A DNA stretch of 64,000 nucleotides, taken from Crenothrix sp. D3 (lineage in GTDB: Bacteria > Pseudomonadota > Gammaproteobacteria > Methylococcales > Methylomonadaceae). Below, in pieces: positions 1 to 10,993 of the stretch. Position 1 is the first letter of the stretch. Every line of letters starts with the position of its first letter. The DNA is taken from contig MBQZ01000062.1 in the NCBI GenBank assembly GCA_002134785.1, positions 124,001 to 188,000 on the forward strand, given 5' to 3'. A program made the position numbers and the translations under genes. The notes beneath the pieces were generated by a model. The model did not search any database. It had not been told where the DNA came from and was given only the letters and a program-made list of their open reading frames with translations.

Positions 1-1645
1 AGAAAATTCCAAAAACAACACCTTGGTTTCTTTTATTTACATTTAAGCCACCATGATACCTCGAAAAAGAAACATCTTTCCATTTCACAAAATGAGTTTC
101 TTTAAAGAATAACGAACCTGTTGTATAAGATATTCCTTCTTTATTTACAGAAATATTTCCAATTTCAATAGACTTACCATTATTAAAGGAATTTTCAATA
201 TTTTTTAAAATACAAGGAATAATTCTATTGTAGCTTGCTTCAAGAATTTGTCTGAACTGATTTTCTACTGTAGCCGTACTATTTAAAAGCCTGTTGCATT
301 CTATTTGAATAAAATTACCGCTTTTATCTCCATACCAAATAGTGTGATTACTACCATCAACACCAAACTTTATTTTATCAATTTCTTTTGTAACTAATGA
401 CTGGTTTTTATAAATAACTTTATCGTTGTTTATAGAAACAACATCGCCTCTTATATTAGTATTGAAATTTGATGCTTCCTCGTGTTGCTTAATAGCTTGC
501 TGCAAGTCATTATAGCCTTTGTTAATTGTGTTACTTGTTTCTGTATCAGTTTTTATTTTACCCGCTAAAACAATAACATCAACTGCAATATCGCCACTAT
601 TGGTTTCATTCCAAACAACAACAGATAAATTTCTTAGGCTCAGTGCAATCAATTGGTTTATTTCATAAAAAGACTCAGGCAGTTGATTTAACTTAGCTAT
701 TGTTAAAAATTTTTTTATTTTTAATTTATTAATTTTTACAGAAATATTAAAAACATCAATATCGCCATTTTCAATATCTTCTGTTACGCTTCTTATTTCT
801 AGTAAAACATCGCCCCATTCTTGAATAACTTCCTGTTCTTTTTCGGCTTGTTTTTGTTTCTCGCTTATATCGTTAAGTTGTTTTAATGCTCCATTTAACC
901 TAATTTTTGTTGTTCCATCAATTTCTATTCTTAACGCATAGTAAATGATATTATAAGAAACCTGTAAGTCTTTAATAATTTTCCAAATTGCATCATCAAT
1001 ATGCCATAATATAATAGCAATATCATTTCTTTGCTTTTGAAAATAATTAGGCAGTAAATTTAGTAAATCAATATCAATAATAGCTTCAAAAGCCTCGATG
1101 ATGTCACTAGCATCTTCGTCATCAATACCCTCGTCAACAGAATTTTTAATATCTTTAAATTCTTCTATTTTCTCATCTAATAACCTAGATAAATTTTTAT
1201 AAAGCTTATCCGTATGCTCTTGATTAACTAAAAGAGGAACAGAAAATAGCTTATCAACAATCGCATTGCTTCCAGTTTTAAATGCCTTTAATAGCAATTG
1301 ACTAAAGCTTTCTGCAAAATAAGGGCTAATAAAATTTATAAAATCTTGGTTTTGGTAGGCTTTATAAGGCTGATACAAATAAAAGAACTTAACATCATTA
1401 TTTAATAACAATTCATTTAAATGAGTATTTTTCTTGATAAAAAAATACATATTCTTTGTCTTATTGTCATCTAATTTATCAACAATCTTGATAAACTCAG
1501 ACCTAGATATTTTTTGATTGCCTATTTCAAGAAAACCATCATTTAATTCAATGTCGGCTAATTGCCTACGCTTAGCTTTTTTGATAACTTCACTATCAGT
1601 AACATCTATTTCAAGTAAGTCGAAAGGATTGATAAAATTAGACAT
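1..1645 (-). CDS. Unrecognised protein, degenerate J-like N-terminus and PH-like C-terminus (partial)
   Basis: An uninterrupted reading frame of 548 codons runs from the ATG at 1643-1645 to the left edge with no stop, so the C-terminus is missing. The first 25 residues (NPFDLLEIDVTDSEVIKKAKRR) resemble the start of a J-domain, where a short helix is followed by a basic helix, but I see no HPD motif. The middle is acidic and helical (EEFKDIKNSVDEGIDDEDASD) with a Lys/Gln/Glu-rich likely coiled-coil segment (SEKQKQAEKEQEV). The end has alternating strands and tryptophans (TIWYGDKSGNF, FVKWKDVSF) that suggest a PH/GRAM-like domain. Codon use is strongly AT-rich compared with the neighbouring housekeeping genes, which hints at acquired DNA. 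The ribosome-binding site is weak. Coding is certain; function is unknown. Confidence 0.75.
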   Translation of the reverse strand, partial: MSNFINPFDLLEIDVTDSEVIKKAKRRQLADIELNDGFLEIGNQKISRSEFIKIVDKLDDNKTKNMYFFIKKNTHLNELLLNNDVKFFYLYQPYKAYQNQDFINFISPYFAESFSQLLLKAFKTGSNAIVDKLFSVPLLVNQEHTDKLYKNLSRLLDEKIEEFKDIKNSVDEGIDDEDASDIIEAFEAIIDIDLLNLLPNYFQKQRNDIAIILWHIDDAIWKIIKDLQVSYNIIYYALRIEIDGTTKIRLNGALKQLNDISEKQKQAEKEQEVIQEWGDVLLEIRSVTEDIENGDIDVFNISVKINKLKIKKFLTIAKLNQLPESFYEINQLIALSLRNLSVVVWNETNSGDIAVDVIVLAGKIKTDTETSNTINKGYNDLQQAIKQHEEASNFNTNIRGDVVSINNDKVIYKNQSLVTKEIDKIKFGVDGSNHTIWYGDKSGNFIQIECNRLLNSTATVENQFRQILEASYNRIIPCILKNIENSFNNGKSIEIGNISVNKEGISYTTGSLFFKETHFVKWKDVSFSRYHGGLNVNKRNQGVVFGIF

Positions 1646-2485
1646 TGCTACAATACAGTACGTTTTGCGTCTTGATGGTTAAGCCAGTTTAAGGCGGACA
1701 TAGTGTGTTATCAGTTTCTTCTAGTGTGTAATTAATGCGTAAAACGCAATAGCGCGTAAGTTGGATTGAGGTGCGAAACCCAACAAAAACAATCGACACT
1801 GTATAAATGTTGGGGTTCGTACCTCACCCCAACCTACGAAATCATGAGTTTTGTAGCTCAGAATAAACCCATTTGAACATAAGCGAAAACAGCCGTTTCC
1901 GACAAACTATTCTGCACAATACCACACTTTGTCAGAAACCCCCGCCCTGCGCTACCACCCTTCGATAAACTTCCTTCGAGGAGCTTCGGGACAGGCTAGT
2001 GTGGGCTTCGCGACCCACTCACGACACCACCCGATACCCTCACAGCACCTGACATTGAGCAGTGACCGACGCGCCCGATGCAATAGCGACTTTTGGCAAG
2101 ACAAACACGGAAAAACCCAAAAATCAGGCGTTTTGTTTCAAACTGAAAAAATAACCACCAAGAATTACGCGTTTTGGTATAGAGGCTCATATCGTTGATA
2201 TTTTGCTATTTATATGGCATCTTAATTTATAGCCGATTGATTTATTTGGTAAATTCTATTAAGTTGATGTGTATGGAGCTTTCTTCGTCAGCCCATCTTG
2301 ATAGCACCGCAAAATTAAATTTTTTAGCCTAACATCCTAGTTAAACAATGAGAATTTGATTATTTACGATAGAATATCGCAATTGCGTGATTGTACCTTA
2401 GGGAAAATAGTCTCGTACTCAATGATAAAATCGTGTGACACGATAGAATCAATATCATCTAACTAATCTAATTTTGGAGCAATGT
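1646..2485. other. Long intergenic stretch with repeat remnants
   Basis: About 840 bases separate the left-edge gene from hflK. The only clear structure is the imperfect inverted repeat at 1756-1837. A further stretch around 1960-2010 contains fragments like CTTCGAGGAGCTTCGGGACA, similar to the TTCGACAAGCTC repeat family found elsewhere in the window. An open frame at 1929-2198 has no plausible start context or protein character, so I do not call it. In many gammaproteobacteria hflX precedes hflK; it is not here. Confidence 0.6.
1756..1837. repeat. Imperfect inverted repeat, 29-base arms
   Basis: The left arm (1756-1784) and the reverse complement of the right arm (1809-1837) match at 24 of 29 positions, with a 24-base spacer. 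The arms carry the core GTTGG..GAGGT.CGAA.CCCAAC. This is a MITE-like or REP-like intergenic element; a related GTAGGTTGGGTTAGCG family occurs at 60184-60252. Confidence 0.7.
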
Positions 2486-3733
2486 ATGTCGTGGAATGAA
2501 CCAGGCGGCGATAATAAAGACCCTTGGAGTGGTCGAGGTGATGATAAAAAACCACCTGATCTGGATGAAGTAATACGCTCATTGCAAGAGAAATTAGCCA
2601 AGATTTTTGGTGGCGGTAATGGAGATGATGAGAACTCATCGGGCGGTTCTTCTTCAAACAACTCACTAAAAGGATTGGGTTTTGTTGCAGGTGGCGTGGC
2701 ACTTTTGTGGGGCTTAAGCGGCTTTTATATCGTTGACGAAGGTAATAACGGTGTTGAAACTCGCTTTGGTAAATACACTATCACCACGCAATCAGGTTTA
2801 AATTGGCATTTGCCTAGTCCGATTGAGCGCGTTGATATTATCAATGTTAAACAACAACGCTTTATTGAAGTCGGTTATCGTGGTGTTGCGGGTACAGAAC
2901 AAACGACTAACTCAAACTCAGTTCCTAAAGAAGCGTTAATGCTGACAGCGGATGAAAATATTGTTGATGTTAGTTTAAACGTTCGCTATCAGGTCGATAA
3001 TGCCAAAGATTTTCTGTTTAGTATCGCTAATCCAGCAGCTACCTTGAAACAAGTCACAGAAAGCGTAGAACGCGGTGTCATTGGTAGTAGCACGATGGAT
3101 TACGCGCTGACCGAAGGACGTAGTGATATTGCCATGAAAATTAAAACCGAAATTCAAGAAGTGATGAACCGCTATCATGCAGGAATTTTGGTAACAGAAG
3201 TCAATCTTCAAGATGTACAGCCGCCAGAAGAAGTTCAAAATTCGTTTGTCGATGCAATTAAATCGCGTGAAGACAAAGAACGCTTAATTAATGAAGCCCA
3301 AGCCTACTTTAATGATGTCGTGCCTAAAGCACGCGGTGCGGCAGCTAGAAAAAAACAAGAGTCCGAAGGGTATAAAGAACAAGTGATTGCTCAAGCGACA
3401 GGTGAAGCCAGTCGATTTTCTCAACTACTTGCAGAATATCAAAAATCGCCTGATGTAATGCGCAAACGTCTTTACATTGAAGCGATGGAATCGGTGCTTT
3501 CTAATACAAATACCGTCATGGTTGATGTAAAAAATGGTGCTAACAATATGCTGTATTTGCCATTAGATAAACTATTGCAACAACAGCCGCCCGCTACTAA
3601 CGGCAGCAACACAGCACAAACTACGACAGAACCGCTCCCGTCAATAAAACCCAGCGTGGTAGAAAAATCCATCTCGGTTGATCGTAGCGCGGCGCGTGGA
3701 CGTGATTTAAGAGGACGCAGTGATGCAGAATAA
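2486..3733 (+). CDS. hflK: HflK, FtsH protease modulator subunit
   Basis: HflK pairs with HflC in a periplasm-facing SPFH/prohibitin complex that surrounds the membrane protease FtsH and tempers its activity. The N-terminus is the typical glycine- and asparagine-rich HflK leader (MSWNEPGGDNKDPW), followed by one transmembrane segment near residues 60-80, the SPFH domain (EGNNGVETRFGKY onward), and an Ala/Glu/Lys-rich coiled coil (EAQAYFNDVVPKARG). The tail is proline- and serine-rich. I chose the ATG at 2486 because GGAG lies six bases upstream; an in-frame TTG at 2474 would have no such site. At 415 residues the length is normal. It overlaps hflC by 11 bases, so the two are translationally coupled. 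Confidence 0.96.
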   Translation: MSWNEPGGDNKDPWSGRGDDKKPPDLDEVIRSLQEKLAKIFGGGNGDDENSSGGSSSNNSLKGLGFVAGGVALLWGLSGFYIVDEGNNGVETRFGKYTITTQSGLNWHLPSPIERVDIINVKQQRFIEVGYRGVAGTEQTTNSNSVPKEALMLTADENIVDVSLNVRYQVDNAKDFLFSIANPAATLKQVTESVERGVIGSSTMDYALTEGRSDIAMKIKTEIQEVMNRYHAGILVTEVNLQDVQPPEEVQNSFVDAIKSREDKERLINEAQAYFNDVVPKARGAAARKKQESEGYKEQVIAQATGEASRFSQLLAEYQKSPDVMRKRLYIEAMESVLSNTNTVMVDVKNGANNMLYLPLDKLLQQQPPATNGSNTAQTTTEPLPSIKPSVVEKSISVDRSAARGRDLRGRSDAE

Positions 3734-4580
3734 ATTATTGTTAGGGCTAGCCGCAGTATTACTACTGAGTATGACGTGTATTTTTACCGTGTCTGAAACG
3801 GAAAAAGCGATTAAATTTCAGTTTGGCGAAATTGTCAAAACGGATTATCAACCAGGCTTACATTTTAAAAGTCCGCCTCCTTTTAACAATATCAAAAAAC
3901 TCGATGCGCGTATTCACACGATGGCAGAAAAACCAGAACAGTTTCTGACCGCCGAAAAGAAAAACGTTATTGTTGATTTATTTGTTAAATGGCGTATTGG
4001 CAATGCCGCTACCTTTTACACTGCCACTGTGGGTGGTGACATTGATAAAGCGAATGTACTGCTGAATCAAACCATTAAAAATAAGATTCGTGGCGAATTT
4101 AGTGCGCGTAACATCAAGCAATTAGTCTCAACAGATCGTAGTGAGATTCGTAATGTACTGATGGAAGAATCCAAAATTATCGCACCGAAGTTAGGGATTG
4201 ATATTATTGATGTCCAAGTCATGCGGATTGATTTACCGAAAGAAGTCAGTAGCTCAGTATTTAGACGAATGGAAGCAGAGCGAGAAAGTGTGGCGCGTGA
4301 ATTTCGTTCACAAGGTGAAGAAGCCGCAGAAAAAAAACGTGCTGAAGCAGACAAAGAACGGGTGGTTTTATTAGCCAATGCGTTTAGTGAAGCCGAAGTA
4401 TTGCGTGGTGAGGGCGATGCTAAATCAGCCGAAATTTATGCTAATGCGTTCGGTTCAGACATCGAATTCTTCACGTTCTACCGTAGCTTAAACGCCTATA
4501 AAAAGACCTTTTCTAAATCCAGTATGATGGTCGTAGACCCTAACTCTGATTTCTTTCAGTATTTTAATAAACAAAAGTAA
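3723..4580 (+). CDS. hflC: HflC, FtsH protease modulator subunit
   Basis: Partner of HflK in the SPFH complex regulating FtsH. The protein has a single N-terminal membrane segment (LLLGLAAVLLLSMTCIFTV), the SPFH domain beginning at ETEKAIKFQFGEI, and a charged coiled-coil region (FRSQGEEAAEKKRAEADKE) with the recurring HflC motif EAEVLRGEGDAKSAEIYA. It is 285 residues long, as expected. The ATG at 3723 is preceded by GAGG and overlaps the hflK stop; a GTG one codon earlier is possible but less likely. A rho-independent terminator follows at 4650-4677, so hflKC can end as its own transcript. Confidence 0.96.
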   Translation: MQNKLLLGLAAVLLLSMTCIFTVSETEKAIKFQFGEIVKTDYQPGLHFKSPPPFNNIKKLDARIHTMAEKPEQFLTAEKKNVIVDLFVKWRIGNAATFYTATVGGDIDKANVLLNQTIKNKIRGEFSARNIKQLVSTDRSEIRNVLMEESKIIAPKLGIDIIDVQVMRIDLPKEVSSSVFRRMEAERESVAREFRSQGEEAAEKKRAEADKERVVLLANAFSEAEVLRGEGDAKSAEIYANAFGSDIEFFTFYRSLNAYKKTFSKSSMMVVDPNSDFFQYFNKQK

Positions 4581-4649
4581 GCGCGAATTCATTGGCGCAG
4601 TCGCTGTTTAAAGGTGCGAATAACTTCCCTCCTATCTTATAAACCTATA

Positions 4650-4677
4650 AAAACGCTCCGCCTAGGCGGGGCGTTTT
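4650..4677 (+). terminator. Rho-independent terminator after hflC
   Basis: A 12-base-pair stem (one G-U pair) with a CTAG loop ends in a T-rich run: AAAACGCTCCGC pairs with GCGGGGCGTTTT. It lies 70 bases after the hflC stop and just before hisZ. Confidence 0.85.
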
Positions 4678-4698
4678 GTTTGAGTGGACACACGAAAA

Positions 4699-7195
<2,497 letters not shown>

Positions 7196-7210
7196 ATCAG
7201 CATTAGAGAT

Positions 7211-7248
7211 AAGTGATGGGTAGAGGCGAGAGCTAAACCCCATCACTT
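7211..7248. repeat. Hairpin after purA
   Basis: AAGTGATGGG at 7211-7220 pairs with CCCATCACTT at 7239-7248. There is no T run, so it may be a repeat or an RNA-stabilising stem rather than a true terminator. Confidence 0.5.
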
Positions 7249-7281
7249 ACGAATTAGCTCTATGTATTGACTTTTTAGCAC

Positions 7282-7554
7282 CTAATTAAACAACCCATAC
7301 AGCTTCAAATCCGCCCGCGTAAAATTACCCAGCCCCGCACTCTTCTTCTTAATATCCGCCTGCATTGCCAACTTTTTACGACCAATTAATCGCCTCTTGT
7401 CGCACTTTTTTATCGACTGCGCTGGTCGGCATATCACGTCCTGTCGAGCCTTCATAATTAAACCGTTTAAATAAGCCAGCGGCGATTTAATGCCGCCTTT
7501 CGCTAACGCCGTTTTTAAAATCAGCACAATAGCCAACTGCGTTTTAGCATCCAC
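7282..7554 (-). pseudogene. Fragment of an unrecognised gene next to an IS
   Basis: A 90-codon frame from a GTG at 7552-7554. The frame stays open upstream almost exactly to the insertion-sequence boundary at 7587, where it meets a stop inside the inverted repeat. The product is basic with a recognisable stretch GGIKSPLAYLNGLIMKARQD, a pattern I associate loosely with helical DNA-binding or replication-type proteins, but I cannot name a family. The likeliest explanation is the C-terminal part of a gene cut by the element at 7587-8694; joining the flanks after removing the element restores only a short continuation before another stop, so the gene was probably already decayed. Product unknown. 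Confidence 0.4.
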
Positions 7555-7586
7555 AATTTGGTAATGGGTTAAATCTATAATTATGT

Positions 7587-8694
7587 ACTGATGTTACGCA
7601 GTCCTTAAGTTTTGCAACTCCGCATAAGCCTGTTGAGTTGCCCTAATAAAAAACTTTGCCCGCAAAGCAAAGTGGTTGGTTTTGTGTTTTATCTTCAAAC
7701 ATTCCAACTTGAAAACAGCGTAGATGGACATAAAAACATGATGTGTTGTGTTGTTACCGTGCGAGTTGGCGATTTTGCCAAACCTGCATTCGATTTTAAC
7801 GATTTGTGAAACTCTTCTACTTTCCACCGTTTTTGATAGAGCGTAGCGACTTGTTCGCCATCACAAGAGAGATCACTGCAAACCAGATTCAATGTTGCCG
7901 TGCTGCCATCTTTGTTTGTAAAGACCCTCCGAACTAAAAGGACTTCATCATCAAAGCCCTTTAGCCAGCCGCGCACTGCCTGTTTATCCGATAATTCCAG
8001 TTCACTTACTTTTACGAAGCGACCTTGTTTTTTGTCGTCCAAGCTTAAAGCAACTAAACGGTTGTTCTTTAAGGCTGCAACGAAGTGTTTGTTTTTCTTC
8101 AAAATAAACTCAAAGTTTTCTTTGGCTGCAAACCAGCAATCCATTAGAACGTAGAGAAACTTCAGTTGGTTCTGGATGCACTGACCTACCATTTTCCGCA
8201 TTAGCTCGTTTTTAGTGACCATGCTGGCACGCTTGACTTTACGGGTGGTAATCTCTGAAAACAGGATGGGTTTACGAATGACCTCGAAGGCAACGGGAAT
8301 CGAGACATCGCCACTGTAATAAAGTGCGTTCAGCACGTTGATACCTTTTACGGTGCGTCCTTCGCAGTGGTCATAATGCCAGCACATGATTTCATTTTCA
8401 TCAGTCCATTGTTTTTCTTGAATGGTATCATCAAAAATCAGGCAAGCGTCTTCGCATTCACAAGCCGAACGGTCGATTTAACTTCTTTCCATAGGTTTTT
8501 TGAGGTGAACTCTTGTTTCGATAACAAGCGCGTAATCTGGTCATGGCTGACCTCTCCTTCCATCATGGTGGATAATCCTGTCGCGGTTGCATAGCCAGCA
8601 GCGTTGACCATTAAGTAATCTGTGTATAACTCAAGGTGATTTGTTTTCATGCCGAAAATAATACACTTTTTATTAAGGAGTGCGTAACATCAGT
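7587..8694 (-). mobile_element. Complete but dead insertion sequence with 22-bp terminal inverted repeats
   Basis: The element is bounded by inverted repeats at 7587-7608 and 8673-8694 (ACTGATGTTACGCA..TCCTTAA) that match at 21 of 22 positions, and by a 5-base direct repeat TATGT at 7582-7586 and 8695-8699, the probable target duplication. Length 1108 bp. The transposase is on the minus strand and carries two frameshifts. Confidence 0.8.
7594..8650 (-). pseudogene. DDE transposase of an IS4/IS701-like element, frameshifted
   Basis: The frame opens at the ATG 8648-8650 (MKTNHLELYTDYLMVNAAG), shifts near 8475 into a second frame (ACECEDACLIFDDT, then the long block starting MCWHYDHCEGRTVKG), and shifts again near 7755 to finish as HVFMSIYAVFKLECLKIKHK. 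Read across the shifts it gives a full-length transposase of about 350 residues with the first catalytic Asp in LIFDDT, the second in VLMDCWFAAKENF and a YQKRWKVEEFHKSLK block carrying the catalytic Glu. Both shifts look like single-base changes, so the copy is recently inactivated or contains sequencing errors. The family name is from motif resemblance only. Confidence 0.8.
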
Positions 8695-8860
8695 TATGTA
8701 TAAATATTGCGCCCGAATTCGACCTTATTTATCAGTAAACAGATGACCGTGTCGTGCATCGACTCTAGTTTCGAAAAGCATAAGGTTTCCTGATTAGAAA
8801 GATTCATCAGCACAATTCAGAAGGCGCATACTGTTAGCAACAAATAAAGGAGTACAGGTC

Positions 8861-9774
8861 ATGGCAATGAATCGCATCCAATTTCAAACGGGCTTATCGC
8901 TACCTTCGTTTCTTGAGCAATACGGCACTGAGGCGCAATGTGAAGCCGCGCTGGAGAGTGTACGCTGGCATCAAGGTTTTCGTTGTCCCGCTTGCGGCGA
9001 AGCGGGTCATTATGTGCTTAAGGACAAAACGCATAAGACCTTTCAATGTAAGGGCTGTCGGGTGCAGACATCGTTGATTGCGGGGACGTTGTTTCACAGT
9101 ACGTATCTCGCGCTGACTGTCTGGTTTTTGGCAATCTACTGGTCAGTCAAGCCAAGACGGGCTTGTCAGTTCTGGCGTTGAAACGGCAGTTGGGTGTGAG
9201 TTATCCGACGGCTTGGCTTTTTCAGCAGAAGTTGATGCAAGCCATGTCCGAACGGGACACGCTCTACACGTTACAGGGTAAGGTTCAAGTGGATGATGCG
9301 GTGAACGTGTTGGCAAGGCAGGGCGCGGCTCTGAGAACAAGATTCCTTTTGTGGCGGCGGTTTCGCTTAATACCGAAGGGCATCCGATGTACCTCAAAAT
9401 GGCTCCCGTTTCAAGTTTTACCCGCAAAGCCATTGTCGAATGGGCTAAGCTGTTTTACTGGCGTACTCGATGCGGGCTGCCAACACCAAGCCATTATCGC
9501 AGGCGGGCGCAAACCGAAGGAAATACCAGAATTTAGGTGGATTAACACGCTACTGGGTAATCTTAAAACTAGTTTGGGGGGTAGTTATCATGCTTTCAAC
9601 TTTGCTAAATAGGGTACACGCTACCTGAGTGCGTTTGTTTATCGCTTCAACCGCCGATTTCATCTCGATACGCTTCCCATGCACTTGCGTATGCCTCCGT
9701 TACCAGTAAAAAACCCCGTCCTGCAACTTGGCTTCGCCAAGCTGAAGAATCTTGCTAACCAGGAATTATCTTGA
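8861..9774 (+). pseudogene. IS1595-family transposase, multiply disrupted
   Basis: The first segment (8861-9140) encodes a zinc ribbon (CPACGEAGHY, CKGCRVQTS) typical of IS1595/ISXO2 transposases. A single-base loss near 9140 moves the frame to LVSQAKTGLSVLALKRQLG and VQVDDA (first catalytic Asp). A second shift near 9300 leads to GRGSENKIPFVAAVSLNTEG, a third near 9445 to GLSCFTGVLDAGCQHQ, and the family ending GNLKTSLGGSYHAF is followed by a TAG at 9610 before YLSAFVYRFNRRF. Short internal deletions removed the YLGG motif and the second Asp region, so this copy cannot be functional. A strong-looking GGAG precedes the original ATG. Confidence 0.85.
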
Positions 9775-10041
9775 CTTTGATAATTATCGGATAATCAATT
9801 GGTTACAAACGCGGCTGTGTCAGATTTCGTGGTTTGTTGGAAAAAAATACGAAAATGATATTTGTAATACATTGATTTTTAATGGGTTAAATTTAAGCGC
9901 GATTGCCCTGCCTGTTAGTTAGTATTCTTTTTATTGACATATAAGCTAAGTATTCTATAATGGGCAGGTATTTTAGCTGATGTCTGATTTTATTTTCAAC
10001 ATCAATCTTGCTAGACACGCGTTGTAAAATATTCATATTGT

Positions 10042-10118
10042 GGTGAGCGTAGCTCAGTTGGTAGAGTCCCGGATTGTGATTCCGGTTGTCGCGGGTTCGA
10101 GCCCCGTCGTTCACCCCA
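10042..10118 (+). tRNA. tRNA-His (GTG)
   Basis: Cloverleaf: acceptor GTGAGCG pairs with CGTTCAC, with the extra 5' G (10042) opposite C73 that is diagnostic for histidine tRNA. The D arm is GCTCAGTTGGTAGAGT, the anticodon stem is CCGGA/TCCGG with GTG at 10076-10078, the T loop is GGTTCGAGCC, and CCA is encoded at 10116-10118. It is the only intact RNA gene I see and it sits among dead insertion sequences. Confidence 0.97.
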
Positions 10119-10202
10119 CCTACACTTAATAACCATCAGCTAAAAGCTGGTGGGTTAGTAAACTAAGAACTTTGATGTATCAACACTTTTCAGGGTACAT
10201 TT

Positions 10203-10283
10203 TTAAGTAGCTTTGAACTGCATTTCAAAATCTACAGGATACAAATAACCATTGCTGGAATGGTATAGTGGCTTCCCATTGTC
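10203..10283 (-). pseudogene. C-terminal scrap of a second IS3-type OrfB
   Basis: The minus strand encodes LYHSSNGYLYPVDFEMQF, ending in TAA at 10203-10205. HSS-GYLSPVDFE is the usual end of IS3-family OrfB transposases. It is distinct from the neighbouring remnant at 10299-10992, which ends differently. Only about 26 codons survive. Confidence 0.5.
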
Positions 10284-10298
10284 CAGACAATCTTTTGC

Positions 10299-10992
10299 CT
10301 AGTTTAAGATAGAACTCTGTCCAACCGCAGCTAATTGGCACTGCCCCAATTCCTCAGCGGGTAATGTTACTTCCCGCACACGACTGAACCTATCAACAAT
10401 CTTAGCACCGCCGCCTGTTGCCGTGAGGTACACAGCGTTGGGTTTCGCATAGCCCAGCGATTGATGCCGTCTTTCCCCGTTGTAAAATAAGAAGTAGTCC
10501 GTCAATCCCAGCAGGGTTTCATATCCCTTCAGGTACACGTCTTCATACTTTACTGTCCGCCACAGCCGTTCAACAAATATATTGTCCCGCGCACACCCCC
10601 GCTCGTCCATACTAATGGTGATGCCCTGTTGAATCAGCCCCCCCGTGAAGCTGTCGCTGATGAACAGCGACCCTTGGTCGGTGTTGAATATTTTTGGTGT
10701 GCCATAGTTCTTGATGGCTTCCTCTAGGCAATCCACACAGAACCAGCATCCATTGTGTTCGACAACCGCCATACCAGCACCTTACGGCTGTACCAGTCGA
10801 TAATCGCCACCAAGTACACAAAACCGTGTAGCAGTCGGACACGGTGATGTCGGTACTCCACACTTGGTTGGGGGCAATGACCTCAATGCCTCTCAACAAA
10901 TAGGGATAAAGTGTGTGCGAAGGATGCGGCTTGCTAGTGCCTGCCAACCCCAGCTTGCGCATCAAACGCTGCACCCGTTTGCGGTTAATCAA
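10299..10992 (-). pseudogene. IS3-family OrfB transposase, truncated and frameshifted
   Basis: The surviving part begins INRKRVQRLMRKLGLAG and continues with the integrase core: first Asp in QVWSTDIT, then (after a shift near 10830) HGFVYLVAIIDWYSRKVLVW, and after a second shift near 10753 FCVDCLEEAIKNYGTPKIF, the second Asp in NTDQGS and the Glu in NIFVERLWRTVKYEDVY. The 5' part of OrfB and all of OrfA are missing; the remnant begins directly after the stop codon of rlmD, so the truncation point coincides with that gene's end. All three DDE residues are recognisable but the gene is dead. Confidence 0.85.
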
Positions 10993-10993
10993 G

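Noticed and set aside
1929-2198. 89-codon plus-strand frame in the gap before hflK
   Set aside because: No start context, low-complexity basic composition and repeat-derived sequence; no protein character.
7612-7809. Plus-strand frames inside the IS at 7587-8694
   Set aside because: They are antisense to the transposase, whose reconstructed reading across two frameshifts explains the DNA.
9893-10114. 73-codon minus-strand frame overlapping tRNA-His
   Set aside because: Its N-terminal residues (DGARTRDNRNHNPGLYQLSY) are the well-known antisense translation of a histidine tRNA, not a protein gene.
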